NCBI GenBank assembly: GCA_020438485.1
Contig: JAGQUM010000047.1
Coordinates: 1-54,273 of the forward strand
DNA: 54,273 nucleotides
Origin: Thermoleophilia bacterium
GTDB taxonomy: Bacteria; Actinomycetota; Thermoleophilia; Miltoncostaeales; Miltoncostaeaceae
Direction: 5' to 3'
The notes beneath the pieces were generated by a model. It was not told the origin of the DNA. It did not search any database and saw nothing but the letters and a program-made list of their open reading frames with translations. Both the position numbers and the translations under genes were made by a program. This document shows positions 31,713 through 40,084 of the stretch, piece after piece. The stretch's first letter is position 1, and each line of letters opens with the position of its first letter.

Positions 31713-31918
31713 GCCCGAGTCATTACGACGTGCTGGAAGTGGCCCCGCACGCCCGCGTCGCCGTGATCGACGCGGCGTTCACCGTGTTGCGGGAGGCGGC
31801 GTGCCTGGACGACTCCGCCGAGGGGCATCGCCTGCTGATCGCCCTGAACCGCGCCCACCACACGCTGTCGGACCCCGGGCGGCGGGCCCGCTACGACGAC
31901 GAGCGGCGCGCGGGATGA
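31691..31918 (+). CDS. Degenerate J-domain-like small protein
   Basis: A 75-residue protein that follows the J-domain pattern: HYDVLEVAPHARVAVIDAAF for helices I-II and LNRAHHTLSDPGRRARYDDE for helices III-IV. The HPD tripeptide between helices II and III, needed to trigger DnaK ATPase, is missing (REAACLDDSAEG instead). It cannot act as a normal DnaJ cofactor. The GTG at 31691 overlaps polA by 22 bp and the stop overlaps the next ATG (ATGA). Confidence 0.65.
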   Translation: MARHEGVGPSHYDVLEVAPHARVAVIDAAFTVLREAACLDDSAEGHRLLIALNRAHHTLSDPGRRARYDDERRAG

Positions 31919-32374
31919 CGCGGCGCCCGCGCACGCCTCCCCGGTGGCTCATGGCCGCGGCGTGGCGCATTCACCGCGCGCTGTGGCGTGTCAGCGGAGG
32001 GCGGTTCCTCTGGACGCCGTCCAACAAACGCGGCTGGGGCGCTGAGGCTGACGGCCACCGGGCGCCGCAGCGGGCGGCAGCGAAGTGTGATCCTCGGATA
32101 TGTCGAGGAGGGACAGGACCTCGTCGTGGTGGCGATGAACGGGGGCGGGGAGGGGCACCCCGCGTGGTGGACCAACCTGCGGCACGACCCCAGGGCCACC
32201 GTCGCGCTGGCCGGCGGCGAGCGCCGGCGCGTGCGGGCCCGGCGGGCGGCGGGCGCCGAGCGCGAGCGCCTGTGGGCGCGCTGGCGCGACGTCGACGCAA
32301 GCATCGACGCGCACGCCGCAGCCCGGTCCACCCCCACTCCCGTGGTGGTGCTGGCGCCCGACCCGGACGCGTAG
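31915..32374 (+). pseudogene. F420-dependent nitroreductase-like gene, frameshifted
   Basis: The start frame (ATG 31915, overlapping the previous stop) gives PPRWLMAAAWRIHRALWRVS and SGGRFLWTPSNKRGWG. The homologous continuation lies one frame over: ALRLTATGRRSGRQRSVILG, then VVVAMNGGGEGHPAWWTNLR to the stop at 32374. Together they make about 150 residues of the deazaflavin (F420)-binding split-barrel family (Ddn-like). The step occurs at about 32033-32044 and equals two missing bases or one extra base. Both halves still show good codon use, so this is either recent damage or an assembly error. Confidence 0.75.
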
Positions 32375-32379
32375 CCGCG

Positions 32380-33933
32380 TCAGGTGTCCGCCGCGCCGGA
32401 GGCGGAGCTCGCGCGGCCCTCCGGTGCCGTGCGCGTACGACCCCGGCCCGCGCGCTTGGCCTGGCCCAGCGCGTCGTCGGCTCGCCGCACCGCGGCCATG
32501 CCGTCGCCATCGCCGTTCTCCACCAAGGCGACGCCGACGCTGGCGCCGCTGGTCACGGCGACGCCCTCCACCACGAAGGGGGCGGCGAGTGCCTCGACGA
32601 CGTGCTCGGCCACGGTTCCGGCCTCGCGGGCGTCGGCCACGTCGGGCAGCGCCACGACGAACTCGTCGCCGCCGATGCGGGCCACGGTGTCGCCCCGCCG
32701 CACGGCCTCCTGCAGACGCACCGAGACCTGCCGCAGCAGCTCGTCGCCGGCGGCGTGCCCGTGCGTGTCGTTGACGGCCTTGAAGCCGTCGAGGTCGAGG
32801 TAGAGCACGCCCAGGCGCGTGCCGCGGCGACGCGTCTGCGCGGCGGCCACCCGCAGGCGGTCCACCAGCAGGCGCCGGTTGGGTAGCCCCGTCAGGTCGT
32901 CGTGCGCCGCCTGGTGTGCCACGCGGGCCTCCGCCTCGCGGGCCGACGCCTCCGCCACCTCGAGCTCGTGCACCAGGAGCACGAGTCGCGCCGTCACGAC
33001 GAGCGCCGCGACGCCGAGCACGCCCGCCACGACCGCGGCGGGGGTGTCGACCCCCGCCCGCCAGGACAGCAGTGCCGTCAGGGGGCCGATGGCGAGCGTG
33101 CCGGCGATGATCAGCGCCCGCGCCACGGCGGCCCGCCACTGGGCCCTCGTCGCGTCCGGCGGGCCCGGGTGCACGAGCGGCTCACGCGACACCGCGGCCA
33201 GGGCCAGCAGTCCGAACGCACCGCAGAACACGGCGTCCGGGTAGCGATACTCCACGCCGTCCACGACGTCGGCGAGGGCGTACAGGACGTCTCCCGCCAT
33301 GTACGCCAGCGCGAACCCCGCGATGCACAGCGCCGGCCACGACCCGGACCGGCGGGAGAGCACGAACCACACCGCCATGGCGGCCAGGGCGGCGTCGAGC
33401 AGCGGGTACGCGGACAGCACCACGCGATCCGCGGTGGCCGTGGCCGACGACTCCGGGTAGGCCACGAACAGCTGCCACGCCGCGAACCCCACCACGATGA
33501 GGAACGCGCCGGCCTCTGGCAGCGTGGCCAGGGCCCCCCGCCGGTTCGCGGCCGTGATCATCAACCACATCCCCGCCAGCGCGCACGGATACGACGCCAG
33601 GAAGAGCGCGTCAACGGGGAGCGATACGGCGCCCTGGTCGACGCCCATGATGTCCCGCACCGACCACGTCGTCTCGGCGACGGCGTTGAGGCCGGCGACG
33701 GCCACGAACAGCGCCCACACGGTGCGGGTTCGGCCGGACGCCCGCACGGCGCGCCACCCGAGCAGGACGGCCGCGAGCGCCATCAGCGCGCCGCCGGCCA
33801 GGTTGCCGGCGGCGTCGTCGACCTCCGCCAGCTTGAGGCCGATGACCGCGACCGCGCACGCGGCGACCGCCGCGGCGGCGGCCACGTCGACGCGTGCGCG
33901 CCGGTCGGAACTGTGGGGCGAGGTCGAGGTCAT
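32380..33933 (-). CDS. Membrane-bound diguanylate cyclase
   Basis: A 517-residue protein with about eight membrane helices over residues 20-310 and a C-terminal GGDEF domain (HDDLTGLPNRRLLVDRLR; ARIGGDEFVVAL). The GGDEF signature is intact and an RRGD inhibitory I-site lies five residues before it, so it should make cyclic di-GMP with product feedback. The seven- or eight-helix sensor has no recognised name. ATG 33933 is preceded by an equally possible GTG at 33936. It converges on the F420 gene and is divergent from rpsA. Confidence 0.87.
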   Translation of the reverse strand: MTSTSPHSSDRRARVDVAAAAAVAACAVAVIGLKLAEVDDAAGNLAGGALMALAAVLLGWRAVRASGRTRTVWALFVAVAGLNAVAETTWSVRDIMGVDQGAVSLPVDALFLASYPCALAGMWLMITAANRRGALATLPEAGAFLIVVGFAAWQLFVAYPESSATATADRVVLSAYPLLDAALAAMAVWFVLSRRSGSWPALCIAGFALAYMAGDVLYALADVVDGVEYRYPDAVFCGAFGLLALAAVSREPLVHPGPPDATRAQWRAAVARALIIAGTLAIGPLTALLSWRAGVDTPAAVVAGVLGVAALVVTARLVLLVHELEVAEASAREAEARVAHQAAHDDLTGLPNRRLLVDRLRVAAAQTRRRGTRLGVLYLDLDGFKAVNDTHGHAAGDELLRQVSVRLQEAVRRGDTVARIGGDEFVVALPDVADAREAGTVAEHVVEALAAPFVVEGVAVTSGASVGVALVENGDGDGMAAVRRADDALGQAKRAGRGRTRTAPEGRASSASGAADT

Positions 33934-34003
33934 CACGCAGACGATGTGGATTGTCGCAGGACGGCGCGGCCCGGTGGGGCACGCGCCGGGGGCGATGAGG
34001 GCG

Positions 34004-34009
34004 TATACT
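34004..34009 (+). promoter_or_regulatory. -10 box of rpsA
   Basis: TATACT, the closest match to the consensus in this region, lies 76 nt before the rpsA ATG. The gene therefore has a real leader of about 70 nt, in contrast to many neighbours, leaving room for translational control. No clear -35 element is seen. Confidence 0.45.
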
Positions 34010-34085
34010 GATCGTTCGCGCGCCGTGACGTATCACGCACGGTGCGTTGCTCCGTGTCCAGACAAAGAGAAACGACGACCGCCTC

Positions 34086-35540
34086 ATGTCCACCACTGAC
34101 ATCGCCATCGACGAACCCGACATCGACGTCAACGCGAGGGTTTTCACACTCGACGGCCCCGAGTACATCGAGGTCGACGGGGAGATGATCCCCAACTACG
34201 ACCTGACCATCCCGCTCTTCGACGAGGGTGACGTCGTCTCGGGCCGCGTGGTCCGCATCGACAAGGACGAGGTCCTGGTCGACATCGGGTACAAGAGCGA
34301 GGGGGTCATTCCCAACGGCGAGCTCTCGATCCGGAAGTCCGTCAACCCGGCCGACGAGGTCCAGCTGGGCGAGTTGGTCGACGCGCTGGTGATGACCAAG
34401 GAGGACCAGGACGGCCGCCTGATCCTCAGCAAGAAGCGGGCCCGGTTCGAGAAGGCCTGGAAGCGCATCGAGGCGGCCGCCGCCGAGGGCCAGAACGTCG
34501 AGGGCACGGTCATCGAGGTGGTCAAGGGTGGCCTCATCCTCGACCTGGGCGTGCGGGGCTTCCTGCCCGCGTCGCTGGTCGACATCCGCCGCGTTCAGGA
34601 CCTCGACGAGTTCCTGGGGCGCCGGCTGGAGTGCAAGGTCATCGAGCTCAACCGCAACCGCAACAACGTGGTGCTGTCGCGGCGCGCGGTGCTGGAGGAC
34701 GAGCGGCGCGAGGTGCGCCAGAAGATCCTCGACGAGTTGCAGCCCGGCCAGGTGGTCGAGGGCGTCATCAGCAACATCGTCGACTTCGGCGCCTTCGTGG
34801 ACCTGGAGGGCATCGACGGCCTCATCCACATCAGCGAGCTGTCGTGGAGCCACGTCAACCACCCGTCCGAGGTGCTGGCCATCGGCGACAAGGTCGAGGT
34901 GAAGGTGCTCGACATCGACCGCGAGCGCCAGCGCATCAGCCTGGGCCTCAAGCAGACGCAGGCCGACCCGTGGCAGAGCGTCATCGAGGCGTACGACGTC
35001 GGCGACGTGGTCGAGGGCAAGGTCACCAAGGTGGTGACGTTCGGCGCGTTCGTCGAGATCCACCCCGGTGTCGAGGGTCTCGTGCACATCAGCGAGCTCG
35101 CCGCGCACCACGTGGAGAACCCCCGCGAGGTGGTCAGCCAGGGCGACACGCTGTCGGTGCGCATCATCGAGGTCGACGCCGACCGCCGCCGCCTGTCGCT
35201 GTCGCTGAAGCGCGTGGCGGACGACGAGCAGGTGCACGGCCAGTACGACGAGCACGGCGGGTACTACGACGAGAACGGTGAGTACCACGAGGGCGAGCAG
35301 GCCACCGGGTACTACGACGAGGAGGGCCAGTGGCACGAGGGTCCCGCGCCGGGGTACTACGACGAGCACGGCGAGTACCACGAGTACGCCGAGGGTGAGA
35401 TCGCGGCCGACGCCGTGGCTGAGGGTGAGCCGGCCACCGAGGCTGAGGCCGAGGCTGCCGTCGAGGCCGACCCGCTCCAGGCGGAGACAGCCCAGGAGGA
35501 AGCCCCCGAGGCCGAGGCCGAGGGCGACGCCCAGGCCTGA
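34086..35540 (+). CDS. rpsA: 30S ribosomal protein S1 with a repeated acidic-aromatic tail
   Basis: A 484-residue S1 with four S1/OB domains (starting near residues 45, 130, 217 and 304; for example VVEGVISNIVDFGAFVDLEG and VVEGKVTKVVTFGAFVEIHP). It binds mRNA on the small subunit. After the last domain come three imperfect units of about 15 residues, YYDENGEYHEG, YYDEEGQWHEG and YYDEHGEYHEY, then an Ala/Glu-rich end. Such a tail is not part of the standard S1 architecture. The ATG at 34086 is chosen because the upstream in-frame start adds only unconserved residues. The stop overlaps the coaE ATG (TGATG). Confidence 0.93.
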   Translation: MSTTDIAIDEPDIDVNARVFTLDGPEYIEVDGEMIPNYDLTIPLFDEGDVVSGRVVRIDKDEVLVDIGYKSEGVIPNGELSIRKSVNPADEVQLGELVDALVMTKEDQDGRLILSKKRARFEKAWKRIEAAAAEGQNVEGTVIEVVKGGLILDLGVRGFLPASLVDIRRVQDLDEFLGRRLECKVIELNRNRNNVVLSRRAVLEDERREVRQKILDELQPGQVVEGVISNIVDFGAFVDLEGIDGLIHISELSWSHVNHPSEVLAIGDKVEVKVLDIDRERQRISLGLKQTQADPWQSVIEAYDVGDVVEGKVTKVVTFGAFVEIHPGVEGLVHISELAAHHVENPREVVSQGDTLSVRIIEVDADRRRLSLSLKRVADDEQVHGQYDEHGGYYDENGEYHEGEQATGYYDEEGQWHEGPAPGYYDEHGEYHEYAEGEIAADAVAEGEPATEAEAEAAVEADPLQAETAQEEAPEAEAEGDAQA

Positions 35541-36189
35541 TGCCCGCCCGGGCCCGTCCTCCGCGGACGGGCCCGGGGATCCCCCCTGCCTGGGGCTGAC
35601 CGGCGGGATCGGGGCCGGCAAGTCCGCGGCCCTCGACGCGTTCGCGCGGGCGGGCGCGGATGTGCTGTCCAGCGACGAGGTGGTCCACCGCCTGTATGCC
35701 CGCGATGACGTACGCGCGGCGGTGGCCGAGCGGTTCGGCTCCGACGTGCTGGACGCTGGCGGTGAGGTGGACCGGGCGACGCTGGGGCCGCGCGCGTTCG
35801 CACAGGACGGGGGCATCGCGTTCCTGGAGGGGCTGCTGCACCCGCGGGTCGCGGGCGAGCGCCGCCGGTGGATGGCCGAGCGCCGCTCCCGGCACGCGGG
35901 CGCGCCCGTGCTGGTGTGCGAGGTCCCGCTGCTGTTCGAGGCGGGCCTGGCGGGGGAGTTCGACGCCGTGCTGGTCGTGACCGCCGCCGAGGATGTGCGC
36001 CGCGCCCGCGTGGCCGAACGCGGCGGCGGGCAGGACTTCGACGCCCGGGCAGCCCGTCAGTGGCCGGAGGAGCGCAAGGTGGCCGCGGCCGACGAGGTGT
36101 ACGTCAACGACGGCGACCTGGACGCCCTGCGCGCGTGGGCGGACGGCGTGGTGAGGCGCTACGGCGGCGCGGGCGCGTCGCCGGGCTGA
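35540..36189 (+). CDS. coaE: Dephospho-CoA kinase (start region frameshifted)
   Basis: The last step of CoA synthesis. From LGLTGGIGAGKSAALDAFAR the protein is a normal CoaE: P-loop GGIGAGKS, LSSDEVVHRLYA, LVCEVPLLFEAGLAGEFD and the late DEVYVNDGDL. The open frame has no ATG, GTG or TTG between the rpsA stop and the P-loop. An ATG at 35540, overlapping the rpsA stop, opens another frame that would join CoaE exactly if the C-run at 35581-35586 had one more C. So either one base is missing from the assembly, or translation starts at CTG 35590. The end overlaps MarR by 31 bp. Confidence 0.85.
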
Positions 36190-36620
36190 TCCACCACCCG
36201 TCGTAGCAGCGACTCCAGGGTGGCACGCTCGTCCGGCGTGAGCACGGAGAACAGGGCATCCGCGCGCGCGTGGCGATCGCGCCGCAGGGCGGCGAATGCC
36301 ACGCGTCCCCGCGGCGTGGGCCGCACGAGGCACGCGCGCCGGTCGGATGGGTCGGCCTCGCGCGCCACCAGGCCGCGGGCCTCGAGCGCGTCGACCACGT
36401 CCGTGGCCGAGCGCGGCGAGATGCGCAGGCGGTGGGCCAGCGCCCCGGGACGCACCCCGTCGCGGTGCATCACGATGGTCAGCGCGCGGGCCTCGGCCGG
36501 GGGCGGCCCGCCGTCGGCGCCCCCGGCGGCGCGCCATTCGCGTCGCATGCGGCGTGCGAGAGACGTCACCAGCTCGGCCAGTGTCTCGTCCGCGTCGCGT
36601 GCGTCGCCCTCCGCCTCCAT
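36159..36620 (-). CDS. MarR family transcriptional regulator
   Basis: A 153-residue winged-helix repressor: ALTIVMHRDGVRPGALAHRL and ISPRSATDVVDALEARGLVA form the helix-turn-helix, AREADPSDRRACLVRPTPRG the wing. It is divergent from an ABC exporter, the usual layout of a MarR that controls a drug efflux gene. ATG 36620 has CATACT 6 nt upstream; a longer start at 36638 is possible. The palindrome at 36641-36653 is the likely operator. Confidence 0.88.
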   Translation of the reverse strand: MEAEGDARDADETLAELVTSLARRMRREWRAAGGADGGPPPAEARALTIVMHRDGVRPGALAHRLRISPRSATDVVDALEARGLVAREADPSDRRACLVRPTPRGRVAFAALRRDRHARADALFSVLTPDERATLESLLRRVVDQPGDAPAPP

Positions 36621-36640
36621 GTTTGGAGTATGACACATAG

Positions 36641-36653
36641 TGAGGTAACCTCA
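36641..36653. promoter_or_regulatory. Likely MarR operator overlapping the exporter promoter
   Basis: TGAGGTAACCTCA is a 13-bp palindrome apart from its centre. It overlaps the TAACCT -10 box (36646-36651) that stands 7 nt before the exporter ATG, so a bound repressor would block polymerase. Confidence 0.5.
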
Positions 36654-36658
36654 ACAGC

Positions 36659-38488
36659 ATGATGCACATCGGAGCCACGCCGACGGGCCGCCCGGGCCGG
36701 GTTAGCGAGCAGGACCGCGAGCAGCTCGCCGGTCACCCCGTGCGGGTGGGGCGCGTGCTGGCGCTGTTCCGGCCTCACCGGGGGGCGGTGGGCGCGGTGA
36801 TGGGCATCATCGCCCTGGTGGCGCTGCTGGGAATGGCCCAGCCCTTCCTGTTGCGCGAGGTGGTCGATCGCGCCATCCCGCGCCAGGACGTCCCGCTGCT
36901 TGTCGGCACCGTCGGGGCCATGGTGGGCATCACCGTGGTGGTGCAGCTGCTGGGCGTGGTCCAGACATGGATGGCCGCGGCCGTGGGGCAGCGCGTCATG
37001 CATGGGCTGCGCACGTCGCTGTTCGACCACCTGCAGCGCCAGTCCCTCGGCTTTTTCACCCGCACCCGCGGAGGCGAGGTGCAGTCGCGCCTCGTGAACG
37101 ACATCGCGTCCATGCAGGGCGTGCTGACCGGCACCGCCACATCCATCGCGTCCAACGTCACGACGGTGGCGGCGACCGTCGTCGCGATGGTGGCGCTCAG
37201 CCCGCGCCTGAGCCTCCTGACCCTGATCGTCCTGCCGCCCGCCGTGATCATGACCCGGCGCGTGGCTCTGCTGCGGCGCGAGATCACGGCCGAGCGCCAG
37301 CGCACCATGGCACGGCTTCACGGGCAGGTGGAGGACCACCTATCGGTGAGCGGCGTCCGGCTGGCCAAGACGCTCGGCACGGCGGGGCGGGCCTCCGCGC
37401 GGTTCGCCGACACGTCCCGCGACCTCATCGGGCTGGAGCTGCGCTCGCAGCTCGCCGGGCGGTGGCGGATGGCCACCATGCAGACGCTGTTCGCCGTGAT
37501 CCCCGCGGCGATCTATCTGGTGGCCGGCCTGCCCGCGACGTCCGGCGGCATGACCATCGGCACGCTGATCGCGTTCACGACCCTGCAGGCCGGCGTGTTC
37601 ATGCCGCTGATGGGCCTCCTGAACGTCAGCAGCCAGTGGGTGTCGTCAATGGCGCTGTTCTCGCGGATCTTCGAGTACCTGGACCTCGAGCCGGACGTGC
37701 CCGAGCCCGCCGACCCCGCGCGCGTCGACGCCCACGCGGCCCGCGGGCTGCTGGAGATCGAGGGCGTGAGCGTGCGCTACCCCGGTGCCGACCGCAACGC
37801 CGTCCACGACGTGTCGGTGACGGTGGAGCCGGGTCGCACCGTGGCCCTCGTGGGTCACACCGGCTCGGGTAAGAGCACGCTGGCGCACCTCGCGAGCCGG
37901 CTGATCGACCCGACGTCGGGCGCCGTCCGCGTGGACGGCGCGGACGTGCGCGACCTGCGCCGCGAAGACCTGAGCGCGCTCGTGGGCGTCGTCTCGCAGG
38001 AGTCGTACCTCGCGCACGCGTCCATCCGCGAGAACCTGCTGGCCGCCCGCCCGGACGCGTCGGACGACGACCTGTGGCGGGCGCTGGGCGTGGCCCAGGC
38101 CGCCGATCTCGTCGCGGGGCTCCCCGAGGGACTCGACACGGTGGTCGGCGCCCGCGGCCTGCGCTTCTCGGGCGGCGAGGTGCAGCGGCTGGCCATCGCG
38201 CGGACGCTGCTGCGCGACCCGCCGATTCTCGTCCTCGACGAGGCCACGAGCGCGCTCGACACCCGCACCGAGCGGGCCGTTCAGGCGGCGCTGGGGCGTC
38301 TCGCCGCCGGCCGCACGACGCTGGTGATCGCCCACCGCCTGTCCACTATCCGCGACGCCGACGAGATCGTGGTGATGGACGGCGGGCGTGTCGTGGAGCG
38401 CGGCGATCACGCCGCGCTGATGGCTCTGGACGGGCGGTACGCGGCCCTGGCCGCGCGCGATCGTGACCCGGACCCCATGCCCGTGTGA
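36659..38488 (+). CDS. ABC exporter half-transporter
   Basis: A 609-residue protein with an N-terminal six-helix type IV exporter domain (about 40-330) and a C-terminal ATPase: Walker A GHTGSGKST near 400, Q-loop SQESYLAHASIRENLLAA, signature FSGGEVQRLAIAR near 505, Walker B PPILVLDEATSALD near 522, H-loop IAHRLSTIRD. It would work as a homodimer, exporting drugs, lipids or peptides. Divergent from MarR, which probably represses it. A second ATG follows directly; the -10 box 7 nt upstream supports the first. Confidence 0.92.
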   Translation: MMHIGATPTGRPGRVSEQDREQLAGHPVRVGRVLALFRPHRGAVGAVMGIIALVALLGMAQPFLLREVVDRAIPRQDVPLLVGTVGAMVGITVVVQLLGVVQTWMAAAVGQRVMHGLRTSLFDHLQRQSLGFFTRTRGGEVQSRLVNDIASMQGVLTGTATSIASNVTTVAATVVAMVALSPRLSLLTLIVLPPAVIMTRRVALLRREITAERQRTMARLHGQVEDHLSVSGVRLAKTLGTAGRASARFADTSRDLIGLELRSQLAGRWRMATMQTLFAVIPAAIYLVAGLPATSGGMTIGTLIAFTTLQAGVFMPLMGLLNVSSQWVSSMALFSRIFEYLDLEPDVPEPADPARVDAHAARGLLEIEGVSVRYPGADRNAVHDVSVTVEPGRTVALVGHTGSGKSTLAHLASRLIDPTSGAVRVDGADVRDLRREDLSALVGVVSQESYLAHASIRENLLAARPDASDDDLWRALGVAQAADLVAGLPEGLDTVVGARGLRFSGGEVQRLAIARTLLRDPPILVLDEATSALDTRTERAVQAALGRLAAGRTTLVIAHRLSTIRDADEIVVMDGGRVVERGDHAALMALDGRYAALAARDRDPDPMPV

Positions 38489-38502
38489 CACCCGTGTGTC
38501 AC
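38485..38502 (+). terminator. Hairpin at the end of the ABC exporter gene
   Basis: GTGACAC-CCGT-GTGTCAC is a perfect 7-bp stem with a 4-nt loop that includes the stop codon and is followed by a run of G. Probably a transcription end point. Confidence 0.45.
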
Positions 38503-38568
38503 GGGGGGGCCGTGCGGGGGCGTTGAATCCCGGTGACGACGTTCCCCACACGGGAGAGGTGACGGCGG

Positions 38569-39282
38569 ATGGCCCGTCCGGTGCGCTGCGTGTTGTTCGA
38601 CTTCGGCGGGACGCTCTTCGGCCACGACAGCCTGGCGACGGCGGTGATGACGTGCGCCCGCGCGCTCGGGCGCGGCCTCGACGACGCCGAGTCACGGGCC
38701 ATCGCGTCCGACATCGACACGGCCGCACATGAGCCGGACGAGGTCGCCCGCGGGCGCGACCTGGACGCGGCCGTGTGGTGGGAGCGCTGGGGAGCGCTGT
38801 ACGGCCGCGCCGACCGCCGGGTGCCGGGCTTGGGGGGAGCGCTGCGGGACCATATGCACGACCCCCTCGCGTGGCGGCCGTACCGCGGGGCGCTGGCCAC
38901 CATGCGGGCCCTGCGCGACGCGGGAACCCGCGTGGGCGTGGTCTCGAACACGGGGTGGGACATCCGCGAGGCCCTGCGGGCACACGGCGCGTTGCGCGAG
39001 GCCGATGCCGTGGTGCTGTCGTGTGAGGTGGGCGTCGCGAAGCCCGATCCCCGCATCTTCGCCGCGGCGCTGACGGCACTCGACGCCGATCCGCGTGAGA
39101 CGCTGATGGTGGGGGACGACGCGCATGCCGACGGCGGCGCGGCCGCCGCCGGCATGCGCGTGCTGCTGTTGCCGGCCACCACGGCCGGCGGCGATAACGG
39201 CATCGGGAGCGTCCGCGCGCTGGTGGAGCGGGGACCCGCCGTCCCTCCGTGGCGCGTGGGCGGTGCGGTCGGGGTGGCGTAG
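38569..39282 (+). CDS. HAD family hydrolase
   Basis: A 237-residue HAD phosphatase-like protein. Motif I is LFDFGGTL, with the nucleophile Asp but Gly where the acid Asp usually stands, a variant seen in many small HADs. Motif II is VVSNTGWD, the Lys is in GVAKPDPRIF and motif IV in LMVGDDAHADG. The cap is helical (C1). Substrate unknown. ATG 38569 is preceded by GAGAGG. Confidence 0.88.
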   Translation: MARPVRCVLFDFGGTLFGHDSLATAVMTCARALGRGLDDAESRAIASDIDTAAHEPDEVARGRDLDAAVWWERWGALYGRADRRVPGLGGALRDHMHDPLAWRPYRGALATMRALRDAGTRVGVVSNTGWDIREALRAHGALREADAVVLSCEVGVAKPDPRIFAAALTALDADPRETLMVGDDAHADGGAAAAGMRVLLLPATTAGGDNGIGSVRALVERGPAVPPWRVGGAVGVA

Positions 39283-39349
39283 AGGCCGACGGCCCCGGGA
39301 GGGACCCGGCGGGCGGGACGGCGTCAGGGCGGGGGCCGGTCCCGGCGAC

Positions 39350-39536
39350 GACGCGTGCGGCGGGCCGCCGCGGACGGGCCACGGGCACGCACCACGCCCC
39401 CGCGTCGCGCAACCACACGCGGGTGTAGGCACCTCGCCGTCGGCAATGTCGATCTCCGCGGCAACGCGTGCGCGGGCCGCCACGTCCTCGGGCGCAGGGC
39501 GTCCTTGCGCCGGCCGACGACGTCGAAGCGCGTCAG
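39350..39536 (-). pseudogene. Decayed DUF4440/SnoaL-like gene fragment
   Basis: Three minus-strand frames in turn give pieces of an NTF2-fold protein: LTRFDVVG, then [19 protein letters not shown], then YTRVWLRDAGAWCV. Order and spacing match the C-terminal half of DUF4440 proteins, where a strand ending in YTRVWVRRDGRW is typical. At least two frame changes separate them and no start is found, so it is a dead gene. The rest of 39283-39551 shows nothing. Confidence 0.5.
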
Positions 39537-39551
39537 GTGTACCTGCGGGCG

Positions 39552-39950
39552 TCAGCCCGCGCGGCCTCCCGCCTCGATCATCTCGATGCGGTAGCCGTCG
39601 GGGTCCTGGATGAAGCAGATGCGCGAGCCGCCGGGGCGGGACGCGTACGGGGGCTTTTCGGGGTGGATGTCGTAGCCGGCGAGGCGGGCAAGCTCCTGGT
39701 CGAGGGCGGGGACCGCCAGCGCGATGTGACCGTAACCGGTGCCCACGTCGTACGGCTCGGTGCGCCCGTCGTTGAGCGTCAGCTCCAGTCGGTCGCCGTC
39801 GCCGGGCAGGCCGAGGAAGATCACGGTCGCGGTGTCGCCCCCCACGCGCTTGCGGCCGCGCTCCTCGAACCCGAGGGCCCGGTAGAACGCCAGGCTGCGC
39901 TCTTCGTCGAGGATCCTGACCATCGTGTGGAGCAGCTCGGTGGAGGGCAT
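39552..39950 (-). CDS. Lactoylglutathione lyase-like (glyoxalase I) protein
   Basis: A 132-residue VOC protein closer to GloA than the other VOC genes here: [47 protein letters not shown] and [13 protein letters not shown] provide His-Glu-His-Glu as the four metal ligands. It would convert the methylglyoxal-thiol adduct to an S-lactoyl thiol; the thiol in an actinobacterium need not be glutathione. ATG 39950 follows AAAGG. Confidence 0.87.
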   Translation of the reverse strand: MPSTELLHTMVRILDEERSLAFYRALGFEERGRKRVGGDTATVIFLGLPGDGDRLELTLNDGRTEPYDVGTGYGHIALAVPALDQELARLAGYDIHPEKPPYASRPGGSRICFIQDPDGYRIEMIEAGGRAG

Positions 39951-40084
39951 GGCGGCCTTTCGTCGGCCCCGGACGGGGTCCGGGCGGATGCGGTGAGGCC
40001 TGTATACACCGCACCCGCCGCGGGGGCGGGGCATCGCCGGACGCGATGCCCGAACCGGGGCGGCCGCCTAGCGCAGGGCGCCGC

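Noticed and set aside
36638-36638. MarR start at 36638
   Set aside because: Adds six unconserved residues and would place the start almost inside the operator; 36620 has a -10-like box at the right distance. Not fully excluded.
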